64,000 bases of DNA from Fratercula arctica (GCA_947846985.1 CANTUZ010000004.1:55715672-55779671), one strand, 5' to 3'; shown: positions 9,118 to 22,277, numbered from the stretch's first letter. A program made the numbers and translations. The notes: generated from the letters alone by a model not told the origin.

Positions 9118-11654
9118 TGTCATATATGTCCTCTGTGTGCATGTGCCTACTAGGAATACATCTTCAGCCACACTACTGGTTGGACTTGGGGATATGGAGC
9201 TGCTGCAGCCTCACCTCCCTTGGGCTGTTAGATCCAGTGTGATATATTGTCTTCTAACAGTGATACTTGGCCTACAGATGCTAATACTTTCAAATGATAG
9301 AGCTGGTCTGTACCTAGTGAAATATATTGAAGCCTGGATATGTTGCAGCACTACTAGATTTTCAGACTAGAAGTCCGAGAGACTTCTAAGCATAAACAAC
9401 CTCTATTTATATAGATGATTAATTTCCTAAGTGAAGGAAAACAATAGGGTGGTTATAGTTTCCCAAAGAAAGACTAGCCATTATTAAAAGAGCATTTATA
9501 AAAGGTATATACTGACTGTGAAGGCATATTTTCTAGAAAAAAGACCAAAACACAACACCTCTACATTCTGTGTAACAGCATTATTTGGTCTTTGATGTAG
9601 ACAGGCACCATCTGATACACCTCCCACATTCCAGAAAGTCTGACTTCTCTGGGGAAGTGGGCAGAGGCAATGCTGACAGGCAGGCAAGCAATCACCAGGA
9701 AGAAATAGCTCTTGCTTCTGACTTGGGCTTCTCCCAGCTTACTCCCAGGGCCTTTCTACCAGAGATAAAGGATTTTTAAAAATTTTTAGAACTGTTTTCT
9801 TTACAGATCTGTGAGATTCATGGCAAGTGTCAGTCGACATAGAAATGAGTCCAAGATCATCTGAAACTGTGCCATAGTCTAAAAATAAAAGGAGGGTGGA
9901 GTTTTTTGTTTGTTTTTTTTTTTTTGTTGTTGTTTTGTTTTGTTTATTTGTTTGTTTTTCTTCAGAAAGCAATCATGCAGTATTGACTTTAGCCCAGCAG
10001 GACTCTCTGTATGTGAGTGAGGGGGTTGAGAAATGCAGATGATGCAAGAACATGGAGCGTGTCTGACCCAGGCAAGTGCCAAGGATGCAGAACTGTGAGA
10101 GTGTGCTTGGGAAGCAGCAGCTCTGCCACGAGGTCAGTGTAAATCTGAGGGAACTGTTTTCCCTTCCGTGTACTGGGCTAGGGCTTTTCTACAGGAACTG
10201 TGGCTTCTATAGACCCTCCTGAGGAAGATTATAACTGCCTTGCTGCTGTAATTCTGGCAGCAAAGCACAGCAGCTGAAAAAACAGGATTTCTTGCCTGTG
10301 TTAAAGTCAAGTCAGACACATTCCCTATAGTCATACTGCAGCATTGCATGGGACGACGTGTTACGCTCTCAGGAACTGCACAAGAAAAAGCAGCCTTTTG
10401 GATTGCATTCAAGATGCATTCTTTGATGTCTCTGAATGAAGCAGAAGAAAGCTTCGCAATGGCAGCCACTGGTTCTTCTTTAGGGATGAGGGAAGTATGA
10501 GTGTTTGTTTAACTGTGTTACCATGACATTTTCTTCTGGCAAACCAGAGGTTCTACAGCAGATTAGAGAGAGTTTACCAAAACAAATCCTGTTGGTTAAG
10601 CTGCTTCATTCCTGCAAAGAAAGCAGTCCCCATGATGACTTCTCTTGCATCTTTCTGGAAACAGTTAAAAGTGCATGGCTGGAGTGGAGTTGTTTGCTAA
10701 ATCCCTTCCCTTAGCTGCAGAAATGAGTGAAGAAGACTGCCAGTACTTCAGATCTGGCAAAGTTAATGTACCGCATCCTTATATGGATCAATGTCAAACT
10801 CAGTACCATCACAGAACCGAAAGGAAAAAAGTCCTTTTTAGGAACCATTTAATGTTACACAAAAATGTACACTCTGACATAAGGATTATTTTGAGAATAA
10901 AAATAAACATCATGAAACTAAAGATATAGTTTGAGATGCTGCCAAAATGCTGTTCTGCTAGTGCTGTCTATAGATCAAGGAGCATTAATAAATTAATGAA
11001 AGAAAGAGTCCTTCTGAAAAATAAACAAGAGCATAATGGGGTTTTCACAGTTTTAGGAAAAGCTATCCAAAGGCGAAATTAAGAAATCCACTGTTAAAGC
11101 AACGAATGATTGCTTTATGTCTCAATACACTTTCTTTGAAAATGGAGATGTTTGATAGATTATGCATGTTATGCACATGATAAATGACTTGGAATCTTTC
11201 TTACAAGTGGTGCAGCAGCCTCTGAGAACAATAGCTTCTGGTGACATCTGATTTATGAAAATCCTAATCCTTTAAAACACAGCTAAAAACTGCAGATGGC
11301 TGCCCTCAACCTTTGAAAACACTCCTGGAGATTTAGCTGAGCATTGCAATGATTTTGGCTATCTATCTGTGTCATCGTTGTGATGAGAAGCCCTAACTGA
11401 GAGAAGCTGCTTTAGATATTGCACAAATTGATAGTGAGAGGCAAAGCATTTGCTGCCCAGATTAGACAGACAAAGGTGAAACAAGGAATTTTGTTATTCC
11501 TGTGTCACAGAGAGAGGGATAAAAGCACAGGGGAAGTAGGGAGCTGTGGCATTCTGTTTCTGTGCTAGCAGCAGGGATCTTGCTCCCTCTCGTGTGCCAG
11601 GCTATCCAGAAGCTAAGGCAGCTGCACTAACATGGAGCTGAATCTCAGCCCAGC
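9118..11654. other. Intergenic, nothing recognised beyond T-rich simple repeats
   Basis: AT-rich. A low-complexity tract of TTTG/TTG/T runs lies at about 9901-9960. Short open frames show no family resemblance. Confidence 0.4.
9901..9960. repeat. T-rich (TTTG/TTG)n low-complexity tract
   Basis: About 60 bp of T runs broken by single G, on the plus strand. Confidence 0.8.
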
Positions 11655-11850
11655 TTGTGAATTTGAAAGCTGCTATTAGACCCCCCTTGAAGATGTCTCT
11701 TCTTCGCGCTGAACAAGCCCAGCTCTCTCAGGTCCTCCTCTTACCGCAGGTGCTCCAGCACCAGACTTCCTCGGTGACCCTCCTTTGGGCTGCCTCATAT
11801 ATCTTCCTGGAAATAGGTAGCCCAAAATTGGACACAATGAAATCTCATTC
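11655..11850 (-). mobile_element. Diverged CR1 fragment, minus strand
   Basis: The plus strand has, in order, strings matching the reverse complement of the CR1 3' coding region: 'cccagctctctcag', then 'gtgctccagcaccag', then 'ccaaaattggacacaatg'. The same order is seen in the clear copies at 0.66-0.80 and 8.13-8.27 kb. It lacks both ends and no frame is open across it. Confidence 0.7.
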
Positions 11851-14800
11851 AGATTCTTTGGATTCAGAAATGCACCACTTTTAGTTAAAGAAATTCCCTC
11901 CACTGAAGCATTCTTCAAAAGGTAGATGAGAACTGCAGTATGAAACTGTGAGTTTCAATGCTTTGCAGAGTACAAAAATCTAGTTAATCAAATCTTGGAG
12001 TTACTTTTTTTAAGAATCATTAAATCCTCAAAAGAGTTTTATGGTTCGTAAGGCCAGAGTTTTTAAAGATACAAATTCTCAGTATTGGAGCAAACTCAAA
12101 CCTCTAATTCTTGAGTATTTGATGGAAATATTTCCTAGAGAGATCAGTAATTTTCTAATCAGCAACAGCATCACTTTTTTTTACCTTCTTAGAAGAACTT
12201 TGTTAGTCCTAGATACTGGGCTAGCTGGATGCTCCGCTGATTTAATATGCCATTTTTTCCTCTCCTAAACATGACACTCCACCGCCCACCTTAGTAGGAC
12301 TGTCTCCTATTTATAATTCACTAGCATTTTTCATGGAACAACCTTAATACACTATTTCCAACCCACCCGGCTACATCTGGGTCAGTGTGGGAGAGAACAG
12401 GAGAATTTTCTTTGCACCACGCTGAAGGATGATAAATCTTTAACCCTGCATGTGAATGAAGCAGGGACCAATGCCATGCTGATATGACTGAAGAAGGTCC
12501 TTCCTCACTCTCACAGAAAAATGCGAGGCATGCTGAGCGTGAAGAGGATGCTGCCCCATGGCTCCCCACTGACAGCGGGTGTGAAACTGGAACAAGGGGA
12601 GGCCCTTCCAGCCTTGCTGCCAGCAATGTGCCCAGACGGAGATATCTATCGACGTATATCATTATATATATAGACATAATGCAGGGGCAGAGTTGCAGGC
12701 ATGTGACATCCCTGCTGGGTGTTGGGTGCTTTCCCAAGGAATCGCGGCTTCTCCATAGCTTCTATTCCCGACCCATCCTCACTGTTCAGGCACCAGTCTG
12801 CATCTGAAATGATAGTACTAAAAACAGGCTGAAGAAAAGGGCAAGTTTATTTACAGCAGCAAGAACAAAAGGTTTATATTCCTAAATATTGCGAATGACA
12901 GGCCTCTGCCAGCAAGGCACTAAAGCAGCCCTGCAGCAGGAGCCAGCCGTCCCCCCAGGAGACGCGATGGCAACGACATCTAGTGTCAAGAGCTCAAATA
13001 GGAGGCTTCAAACCAGATTCTGCTCTACTGGGTCTTTCTGCATGAAACTTAATTTATTTAGACCTGTTTTCTTCCCAGTACCGCACTTCTCCTCCTGCTC
13101 CACGCCCCCTCCCCTCCCCCCTGTAATCTTTTTAAAACTCATCCTTCTAAATGATACTGGATTTGAGGTTGCAACCTCCACAGTACATGGCAAGGGGCCT
13201 GACTTGTGTTTCGGTTATATTGCACTAACCTGCACAGATGTGCTTGGTAGATAGGTCTGAAGTGTTTTTATCCATTTATTCTATCACAAGCTAGGGAGAC
13301 AAAACTAAAACTATTTCATCTATCAGGATTGTTCCTCATATTCTCAAACATGTACAGTATCAGAATTGACCGCATCCAGGATGAGGAGGGAGAGCTTTGT
13401 CTTTAGAAGTGGAGAAAGGGATTTTCCAGTGGCAGAAGTACTGCACAAGATAAGAGTGTGCTGGGCAGCTATAACCTCTGTAATCTGATGTATCTACCTT
13501 ATAATGTCTAAACAATAAAGGCTTTTTACTGTGTGCTGAGCAGAAACTTAGTATTTTCTGGATCATAGTGGATTCTACGATTCTATGAACTATTTCCCTT
13601 GCACGCCAGGGGAAGAAATGTCTCTGGCACTAGATGCTCTGCTTGCAATATCGTAACTCTTCCTGCTCCTGTCCTGGAGCTGGGCAGACAGTCCAGACAG
13701 ATTGATTTGATCTGGTGACATAAAAGAATGTGGATTTCCTGGGAGTTTTACTTTTTAAGGATTATGCCTAAAAAGAGTAAAACTGAAAAACCTTTAAGTG
13801 GAAAGAGCAATTAGGCAACTCTTGTTATTATACTCCTCCTTACATCTACTTGCCACAAATTTAAAGGAAGTGTAAGCCTGGACATCAGCTTGAGCATCAT
13901 CTGGGGCTCTTTGCTAGAGACCCTCATTTCCAATGCTCATCCATAGTAGTGGCCTTGAAGGCGTTTTGTGATGATCGGGATTCCAGGACTCACTGTCATC
14001 TGCGCTTTGGTTAAGTAAGCGAGGGTGTGGAAGGAATTCTTTGGCCACTTATAAATGTTCCTAGACAATGAAGATGCTCCAGCTGTGAGAATCTCTCTCT
14101 AAAAGAAGTCAAAGGCTATCTTATCGTCTTGATGAGAATACATTTTAGCCTCATTAGTAGAGTACCACTGCGACACACAGATCGTGAGATCACGTGAAAA
14201 ATGTGAACTGCAAATAGCTTAGAAGTGTCAATAGCAAGGACAAAACCATACAGTTCTCCAGTGTGCATAGATTTTTCTTTATATACAATCAGAGTGACCA
14301 CTGCTGCCTTATAAAATTTACTGCTCAAAAATACAACTTTTTTGAAATGTGCCAATTTTTCGTGATTACGAAATATAAAATATCAGCTAGTTACAGTCTA
14401 GAGTCTTCTCCTGCAAGCAAATGTGACACAACGGAACAGTGAGTTCAGTGAACTGGGAAGGACACACAAATTCAGTTTAAAATGTTCTTCAAGTCTGAAG
14501 GACTCTGTGGCTCAGATTTCAGAGAATGGTATCATTAATCAGTGCCTGTCTGCAGGGAAGAGTCCTTGTTCAGAATGACAAGATTCAGGATTTACTCTTC
14601 CCCACTGCAATCACTGTTAAATGTAGAGCCAATTACATATAAAATATTTACAGTCTCTGTCCGCATCCCTTTTTACTGAGACATGGAGCTATTCCAATAG
14701 GTTTGATGTTTTTGAACTGATGCTCATTCATTTGCCAATCTCATCCCTGCTTATGTTGTCTCCTGGGATCTTAGGCTGAGTTTTAGGAATTTCTGCCCTC

Positions 14801-17800
14801 CTTACCTGGCAAAACTGGTGAGTTTGTATGTTCTGTGACGCTGTTCCCAAGGGTATTCCTGGTATACCCCAAAATGGCTTCTGGGAGGCAAGAATTCCTT
14901 GGGAGGCAGAGATTTCCTCTCTGAAAGAATTGCTCTATTAACTGTTGTTCCTTACAGACCATACCAACAATACAATTTTTGCGGTGTCTGTAAGTAGTTA
15001 ACCTTCTCTGCTAAATTGACTGTATCTTTTTACTTCTATTAGTAGAATGAGATTATATTCGGTTATTGGTTAGTAGGTTTTCTGCAGCATCCGCACCCTT
15101 TGTGGAAATGGCAGCTTCAGGTTTGCTTGGAGGGCTTTTTGTTGCAGCTGCCTAATCTAAATGCAAAGAGTAAGGCTGCCTGCTCTGTGTTGGGTGGGGA
15201 CACTGTATTTATTCCATTCTTTCTAGTAGGGCAGAAAATATATGGGTATTCTTCTGACCCTATTCTCCTTGTCTGGCATTACCCTCACTTGCAACCTGTC
15301 TCTCTTCCTGGGATGCTATACTTTTATATAAATTGCCAACATAAACTTTTTCATTCATACTGCAAACAGAAGGTGATGAGAAATCTTGTGCTGCTGGCTG
15401 CTGTTTGAGGTAGGTAAGAGATTTCTCCTCTGAACTGTGCTACAGCTGTTGCTGCCAGCTATAAACTTCTGGGTGGTTGATATTTGGATAGATGAAAGGA
15501 AGAAATGTCTGTTTAGACTTGGTCCAAAGCGAAGAGGTTAACAACAGCTTTGTCAAATGCGTTCCCCTGTGTAATGTTACTTGTCAGTTCTAAATTAATT
15601 CAGGTTTCCAAGTTATCCAGAAAAGAAAGGGACGGTGGTATCTTTTAAGGTATATTGCAGTAACAAATGTCAGGACTACATTCACTAATGCCTAGTTATA
15701 CGCTGCATGTCTTAAAAGCACTCCAACAGAAGTCACATTAAGACATGGAAACATTACTAATCATATTTCACTGAATGAAGAACAAGTTTGCTTTATTCTC
15801 TTTCTGAATATCCACTTCTGTTCTTTCACAAATTATTTTTATCTTAAAAAATAAGGCAGCAATAATTATTGGCTAATAAACACTGCCTTATAGGAATAGG
15901 CTAAAACACAGTTTCCTACTATACATACATGCATTCTAATTTTTTTGATATGTTAGTGAATTTTTTTGTAACTGACACTTTCTTATTCTTTCCTGTATAA
16001 GATGTGGTACAGGTAATATGTTTTCCTGTATATCTGTTGAGTGCCGGATCCATTTTCAATTGTAAGGCAAAAGAAAAGACTCATGTTAGGAAACAAAATC
16101 CTAACAGGTATCTTTCCTCCCTTGCTATAACTTCTTTCCTTGCAGCCTCACTGGGAACTCCCTCTCTCCACTCCCCATCACTCAAAACACAACACCCCTC
16201 TGCGCCTGCCCCTGTTTCTCCTTTTTGCTCATTTCCACTGGCTGGTTTAAATGTCTCATCTTTGTCTTGAAGGCCCTCGTGGCTCCATCTCGTTCAACAG
16301 TCTGATGTTCTCTCTTACTTTGCTCCCCTTGCTCCAGTAATGACTCCAGTCTTTTTGACAGGTTGTTTTCATCCTTTATTCCTCCCTGCAGGACTTCTTC
16401 CACATTGTATTTTTAGAGCTAGACCTGCCATCAGAGGCTCAAAGGCTCTTATAAAGAGTATTATACTTTCATAAAGTATTTCTGGGAAGCTGTCAGACGC
16501 TGTATAAAACTCCGCACACTACCAGCTCTTTAACAAGGTGCTAGTATAAAGGCTTGAATCTCTGATTGGCACATCCGTGTCTTAACCTATGTCCGTCTGT
16601 AGGACTGCAAGCCTTTCAGGCAAGGTTTGGCTCTCACTGTTGTCTCTTTTATGTGCCTAGCTGCCATGCCTTGCAAGTAACTTTGTGAGAAATGTTGTTA
16701 ACGTATTGCTGTAGATTTTATGATACAAGCCGTATTTTTTATTATAGCACATATACAAGCAACCTTTTTTGTAATATTGGGTGACATATCCTGCTGTGTT
16801 GAGATGGCAACTGGGAATGCAAGTGCAGACATCGCTAACAAATTTCAGAATAAATGTCTTACTGCCCAGTTGTTGCTTTGGCAATATCCTTTAATCCCAG
16901 GACTTTTTTTTCCCGTGAATGTTCCGGAAAAGGAACTGAGAGATCTCTCTCTCTCCATGGTATTCAAAATACCTTTAAATTTGAGTGAAGTCCTCTGATA
17001 TTTCTTCCCCATTGATTCCGTTGTACCTGCATCTCGTAGCTGATGATCCCTGCTCATTAAGGAAGATGTACTGGTCTCATTCGCAATGAATATCATGAAT
17101 GCCATAATTTTAACTTATTAAAATGTTACCTTTCATAGCTTTGCCTGTCGGCTGAATGTGAGATGATATGTGCATGGTAGAGCCTGGTGACGACTGAAGT
17201 ACAATATCCAGTTGTGTTCTGCAGTGTAGGAAAGCATTAATGTTTTCCCCATCTGTTCCCACTTCCACTGTAGCATTTTGCCTACCGCATTATATTCAAA
17301 TGCTGACAATCTCAAGCCAAACACAGACTGAATGTTTGTCCCTGTTCTTATCATGCTCAAACAGACTTGCATGTGGTTCTTATTTCACCATCACAAATTG
17401 AAATAATACCGGCTGATTTAGCTGCAACATTCCCATGTTACTATGCTTGTTACCTGTAATGTACCTAGTAAACCAGCATTTAATAAAAATTAAACTGGAT
17501 GAAAAGTATTGTATGTTCTGTTTAGAAACAAATATGAATTTTAGCAGCAGCCAGGAAAGGCAACATTGTACACAGCTATGGATGGAGAAGCATCCAAATC
17601 CAGTATGTATATAATACATTGATTATATGAATAGGTGTTTCTAATAATATATTAGTGTTACGTCTATTAAAGCAGTAAATAATCAATGAAATATTTTCTA
17701 TAGTAGCTGCTGTAATTTAATTATAAAATGCAGGCTTTCCCAGCCTGGTGAGTTGCATTCCCAGAGCAGTATGTGCTGTTTGGTAGAGACCAGTCATTAA

Positions 17801-18975
17801 TTGTGAACAATAGGTCTGTCCTTTACAGTGCGTAAAATGTGGAGTTCACTCTCAAGCTCACTCTCACTCTCTTAAGAGTGTGCAGTTTCACTTCAGAACA
17901 ATTTTGTGGATCTTGATGTATTGCATATCTGCACTTCTCTCTAGTTCTGGAGGTTTTTTTAAAACTTTGTCTTTCTCACTATAAAAATGCACAAAGCATA
18001 AGGTACTTGGTGTATGCTGCTACTGCTGTGAAAAATCAAACAATCTGAAAAGGCAGAGTTAAACCCTGTGTATATAAGAAAATATATATGTATTGTGCTT
18101 ACCATACCAGCCCCGTGACTCATTATGTTGGCCTGATCAGACAGATGGTGTTACGTGTGGGACTATAGCGCTGGCTTGTGAGTAAAAGTGGGACAGAAAG
18201 ACAAAGTCATATAATCAATGCAAGCTCATTTCTTATACAAACAAGCGTCTCTGCTTGGTCTGGATGGATTTTCCTTATGGACAGGTGGTGGTGTAGCCTT
18301 CCTTTTGGGTAGATGGGGTGATCAAGCTGATCTGGTTTTAGAAAAGATGAGAACCAGGTTTGTAATCATGTCCTTCCTTCTTCTTTTGCCTGTTTTTGGT
18401 TCTCTGTTCTTACAGGAGTTGTGTACGTAGGGGAGCGATGAGTCCCAGCAGCCCCGCCTCACCCTACACTGGTGCCAGCCAGTTCCCGCTGCTGCATGCA
18501 AGCTCCCAGGGCCAAGCACAGGCGAGACACCTTAAACACAACAACACTCTGATGGGTCAAGTGTGGAGTCACTTTGGCTTAAAGGAAAAGTGTTCAAAAG
18601 GCAAGTCCTGTAGGTAGACTCCACTCTTTCATACGCTGCATGCTCGCTGCTCGTTTTAGACCAAACCAGCCTTTTTAACCTGAAGATATTTTGCTGTTAA
18701 TGGCGATGTACAGCGTCATACAGCAATGGTAGCATACAGCAATGGCACCATGTAATTCAAATCATGGGTTATTTTCACCCACAGTTAATTCTCCTCGAGG
18801 TACACATCAGATTTCCCCTTTCTTCCTAGGTACCTACCCATATGCTCCCATGCACCTTACTAGCCATGACCACACTGCGTCAAGGCATATCCCAGCGTGA
18901 AACTCCTAAATAGTCGGGTAACCTTAGGAAAAGCCAGAAGAATATTCTTGAGAAACACCAGTATGGGCATTCAGA
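11851..18975. other. Intergenic, nothing recognised except a CR1 tail scrap
   Basis: About 7.1 kb of AT-rich sequence. The only repeat scrap I recognise is a pair of CR1-like octamers (GATTCTACGATTCTATGA) at about 13571-13588 in plus orientation. No exon with a convincing splice context was found. Confidence 0.4.
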
Positions 18976-19462
18976 TTACCCAGGGATGCTGAAGGGACCG
19001 AAGAGCCATTGTAAGGCAGAAAGCATCTCCCCACAGGAGAAGAAGGGGAAGGTGTCATTCTTCATTTCATCCACAAATTGGCTCTCAGAGAAGAGGGAAA
19101 AGGTATGATTGTTAATTGACTCTATGAGATGGTTCCTGAGGTACTGGGATGGTTGCAATGCAGGGCCGAAATACCAGACTAGACTCAAGGCCAGTGAACT
19201 TTTAGCATAGTTCTCCCAGGCAAAACACAACCAAGTGCTACACAGCACAGCAAACTGCAAAAGCCAAAACCAGCCTTTCACAAACTCTCAAATTTGATGT
19301 AGAGCAAGAGATGGGGCGTGGCATGGAGCAGGTAAGGGAACAAGCAAACCAGTGTCAAGAACAAACGCGTCAACATTGCAACCGGCAACTGCTACACAGG
19401 TATAACAATTAGTTCCCTCTAGCACACTCCGATCAAACCTGTCATTATCTCAAACACTTTGT
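18976..19462 (-). other. Possible internal leader of an endogenous retrovirus
   Basis: On the minus strand this lies immediately downstream of the lysine-tRNA-like primer binding site and so would be the start of a proviral interior. It holds a 101-codon open frame (18976-19281) whose first 25 residues are hydrophobic and Trp-rich like a signal peptide. It does not resemble gag, and I recognise no retroviral domain. The rest of an internal region (gag, pol, env) is not visible further left, so any provirus is truncated. Low certainty. Confidence 0.3.
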
Positions 19463-19480
19463 GCCCCTTGTTGGGTGCCA
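19463..19480 (-). promoter_or_regulatory. Retroviral primer binding site, lysine-tRNA type
   Basis: The plus strand reads GCCCCTTGTTGGGTGCCA, which matches the 3' end of tRNA-Lys(1,2) (GCCCCACGTTGGGCGCCA, from memory) at 15 of 18 positions. On the minus strand it begins with the obligatory TGG. It sits 8 bp from the LTR edge at 19489; that spacer is longer than usual, so the LTR edge may be off by a few bases. Confidence 0.65.
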
Positions 19481-19488
19481 AAAAGGAC

Positions 19489-19860
19489 TGTGGTGGGCTC
19501 CCCCTGGATGACAGCTCAGCCCCACACAGCTGCTTGCTCATTGCCCTACTGGGACGGGGGAGAAAACTGTAAGGGCAGAAGTAAGAAAAGTCATGGGTTG
19601 AGATAAAATACAGTTTAATGAGTAAAGGGACTAAAAAAAAAAAAAGGTAAAACCAAACAAAAGACCCCCTAGTGATACAAAAACAATCACTTCCCACCCC
19701 ATGGTGAAGAACAGAGGGTCAGCTCAGAGCCCCACAGCCTGGCATCGTCCTTGGGTCTGCCTCCCATGTTGGGAAGCAAAGAGGCAGGTTTGGGCATGGT
19801 CAAAGGGGCAGATACTGAAATGCCTTCCCTATTGCCAGCTAACAGTCTTATCTGTATGTT
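19489..19860 (-). mobile_element. LTR of an ERVK-like endogenous retrovirus, minus strand
   Basis: The plus strand starts TGTGGTGGG at 19489 and continues with a 'cacacagctgcttgctca' string. Next comes a 'gtcatgggttgagataaa' string and then 'cagtttaatgagtaaag', the reversed polyadenylation region of a widespread avian LTR class. With the primer binding site beside it, this is the 5' LTR of a minus-strand provirus. The far edge (upstream U3) is too diverged to place; 19860 is an estimate. An A-run at about 19634-19646 interrupts it. Confidence 0.65.
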
Positions 19861-21633
19861 TTGTTTTCTTTTTTTTGCATGTCACATTTGATATTGCTTC
19901 CCCTCAGAACTGGAGGGTGGTGTGCACTAGCCATGATGAAAGTGCATGAAAAGAAATTCTTTCAAGCCTAATCAGTTTTATTCCTTAATTCACCTGAAGT
20001 ATGCTAAAACACAAATAAAACAAAATATAGCTGATAATTTTTCTTTGCCTGCTCTGCTTTTGTTGAGGGGATTTTTCATGAAACACTTAAAAGTCTCCAA
20101 ATTCAGAAAACCATCCTCACTTTGAAGCCTGACAAAATACAAGATTTAGGACAATTACAGCAATGAGATTAAGTACGTACATTCTGAAGCACATGGAGCA
20201 TGTAAATCTTTTGTACAGATTTTAAAAGAAAGAATAATTAAAGACATAAAGCTATCGGGAAGGTAGGGTAAAAAGCAATATAGATACACCAGGATAGATG
20301 GCATCAGGCTGTCTTGATATCTGTTTCTAGTTTTCTAGAGAAAGGAAATTATATGGATCTTTCTAGAGAAAGAAATTGTATGGATCTTTCTAGAGAAAGG
20401 AAATTATATGGCTTTCTGTAAACACTGTGTTATCAACTCATTTCTTTTGTGAAATGTGCTTGACATTTCTGTTCAAGTTGTTAAATTTTAGATGGATGGA
20501 TGCTGTCAGGGTTTATTAATCAAGAACTCTCCTAGTAGCTTTCCTATAGCCCAGTGGCACTATATGGGAAAGTGCTGACTAAAGTATAGAAGATGGGAAT
20601 TAGTATGAGAATGAGGATGGATAAGGAACTGGGGAAAAGGAGGCAACAGTGGGCTGCGCTGCAAAGGAATGTATCAGGTCAGGGAGCAGCGGCCAAGATA
20701 GCTCCCAGAGCATCAGTCCTAGGACTGCTCTTTTCTGGAGTTGTCTCCGATGACTGTGACTCAGTAAGTGCTTAAAAAAGGAAAACTTCTGATTGGAATG
20801 GACTTGGATGCATTGTCAAAACAGAAAAGGGCCAGAATTTCGTAAAGGTAGAACTAAATAACCTTTGCTACTGCAGAATTAAAGTTGGCATGAAATTCAG
20901 AGCACAAAATGAAAATGCAAGGTCTTGTACTCAGGATCTAACAGATACAAGTCCGCCTAGAAGCTCCATGCTCCATTAGAAAGCAAAGACAAAGAAGGAC
21001 CTGAGAAGAAGAAGGAGCTGGATACATGAGTTGATCACAGGATAGGTATAGCTCACTCATTTTATATTGCCATAAAAAGGGCGTATGTAATTCCAGACTA
21101 TACCAGGAAAAGCATTTCCAGCAGTGCTGGTACGAATGGCAGTGTGAGAGGGCCCCGTGAGACTCCTGGAAGACCACACAGGCAGGATCACTGATTTTTC
21201 AAAAGGAAAAAGAGAGGCTACTGAGATAGCTGGGGAAGGGAAGGCTTACAGGAGATCTGGTTTCTGCCTATAAATGCACGTTGTAGAAACTTCACAGGAG
21301 AAGAAAGGAGCTATTTAAGGTAAGAATAAAGTTGGCACAAAAGCATAGATATGTACCCTTGTCCTGAAGATACTTAACAAAGAGTCTCCTTAGCTTCTGT
21401 GCTGGGTCCTTCCATGCCCCGCATGCAAGGAGACCCCAAGGAAGCAGGTGCTCAGCTGTTTGACAGGATGCTTGGGCCAGAGGAGTCTCCTCAGAGCAGA
21501 GAGTGGCTTTTGAAGGAACGCTTATATCACCCTAGCCCCTTTAGCTGGCATTAATTGGTTAGGGTGGAAAAGAAGATTTAACCATTAGGCTTTTGAAGAG
21601 TCTTAAAATAATTCTGATTTCTGAAAATGCTAC
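19861..21633. other. Intergenic with one minisatellite
   Basis: AT-rich. Apart from three tandem copies of a 28-bp unit at 20333-20414 I see no repeat and no gene. Confidence 0.4.
20333..20414. repeat. 28-bp minisatellite, three copies
   Basis: Unit begins TTCTAGAGAAAGGAAATTAT and is followed by ATGGATCT. Copy 1 is 20333-20360, copy 2 is 20361-20387 (one base shorter, one substitution) and copy 3 is 20388-20414 (its end decayed). Confidence 0.85.
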
Positions 21634-22277
21634 TGTCCTGGTTTGAGCGACACAGGATTAATTTCTCTTTCAGTAATTTTACTTTTCAGTAAGGTCTTGT
21701 CTAATGCTTGGGAAAACGGCATTTTTAGAAGACTAGTGTCTGAAGTTGTGAAAATATTTACTTTATAGCCAGCTATGGTATGTGGGTTTCAAGGTCTCAG
21801 TGTTTTTGAGCTACCCAGGTGCGGGGACGAAGAGGAGCAAGACCCGGGTACTTGACCCAAACTGGCCAGCAGCATTATTTCATACCATGAAAATCACATT
21901 CAACATACATGAGAAAGTTTGCTGAGGATTTTCTCCTCTTTTATGATGGCTGTGATCCTGAGAACTCCTTGCCCCAGTGCTGGACTTCTGAGCCCTTCCC
22001 GTCCTCTCGAAGCCGCAGCGCTCGCAGTGTCCAACATTTGCTGTCCACTGCCGGGAGTGCACAGCTCCTGCTGATAGAATTGTCTGAGTATAATCCTCAT
22101 ATATTTTATATTTGTATCGGGATCAATATTGGTTCTTTAGTATTATTGATGTTAATTATTTAGTATTATTCTATTAAATCTGTTTATATTTCAACTCCTG
22201 GGTTTCCTTGTTTTTTCCGATTCCCCTTCCCAGGTGGGGACGGGTCATCGGGTGATAGAATAATTGTCTAAACGACA
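21634..22277 (+). mobile_element. Solo LTR of an avian endogenous retrovirus, plus strand
   Basis: It begins TGTCCTGGTTTGAG at 21634, the standard 5' end of a large avian LTR class, and ends ...CGACA near 22277. Inside, the order of motifs fits that class: a 'gacccgggtacttgaccc' string, then 'tttcataccatg' (U3), then a retained ATTAAA polyadenylation signal at 22173-22178, then a 'tcaactcctgggtttcc' string and 'ggggacgggtcat' in U5. No primer binding site or internal region follows, so this is a solo LTR. I find no clean target duplication. Confidence 0.75.

Noticed and set aside
9901..9960. T-rich tract considered as a retrocopy poly(A) tail on the minus strand
   Set aside because: The adjoining sequence is not recognisable as a processed gene copy or a SINE; it is called a simple repeat only.
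10675..10929. 84-codon open frame on the plus strand
   Set aside because: The middle part looks mildly coding-like but lacks splice context and resembles no known family; probably chance.
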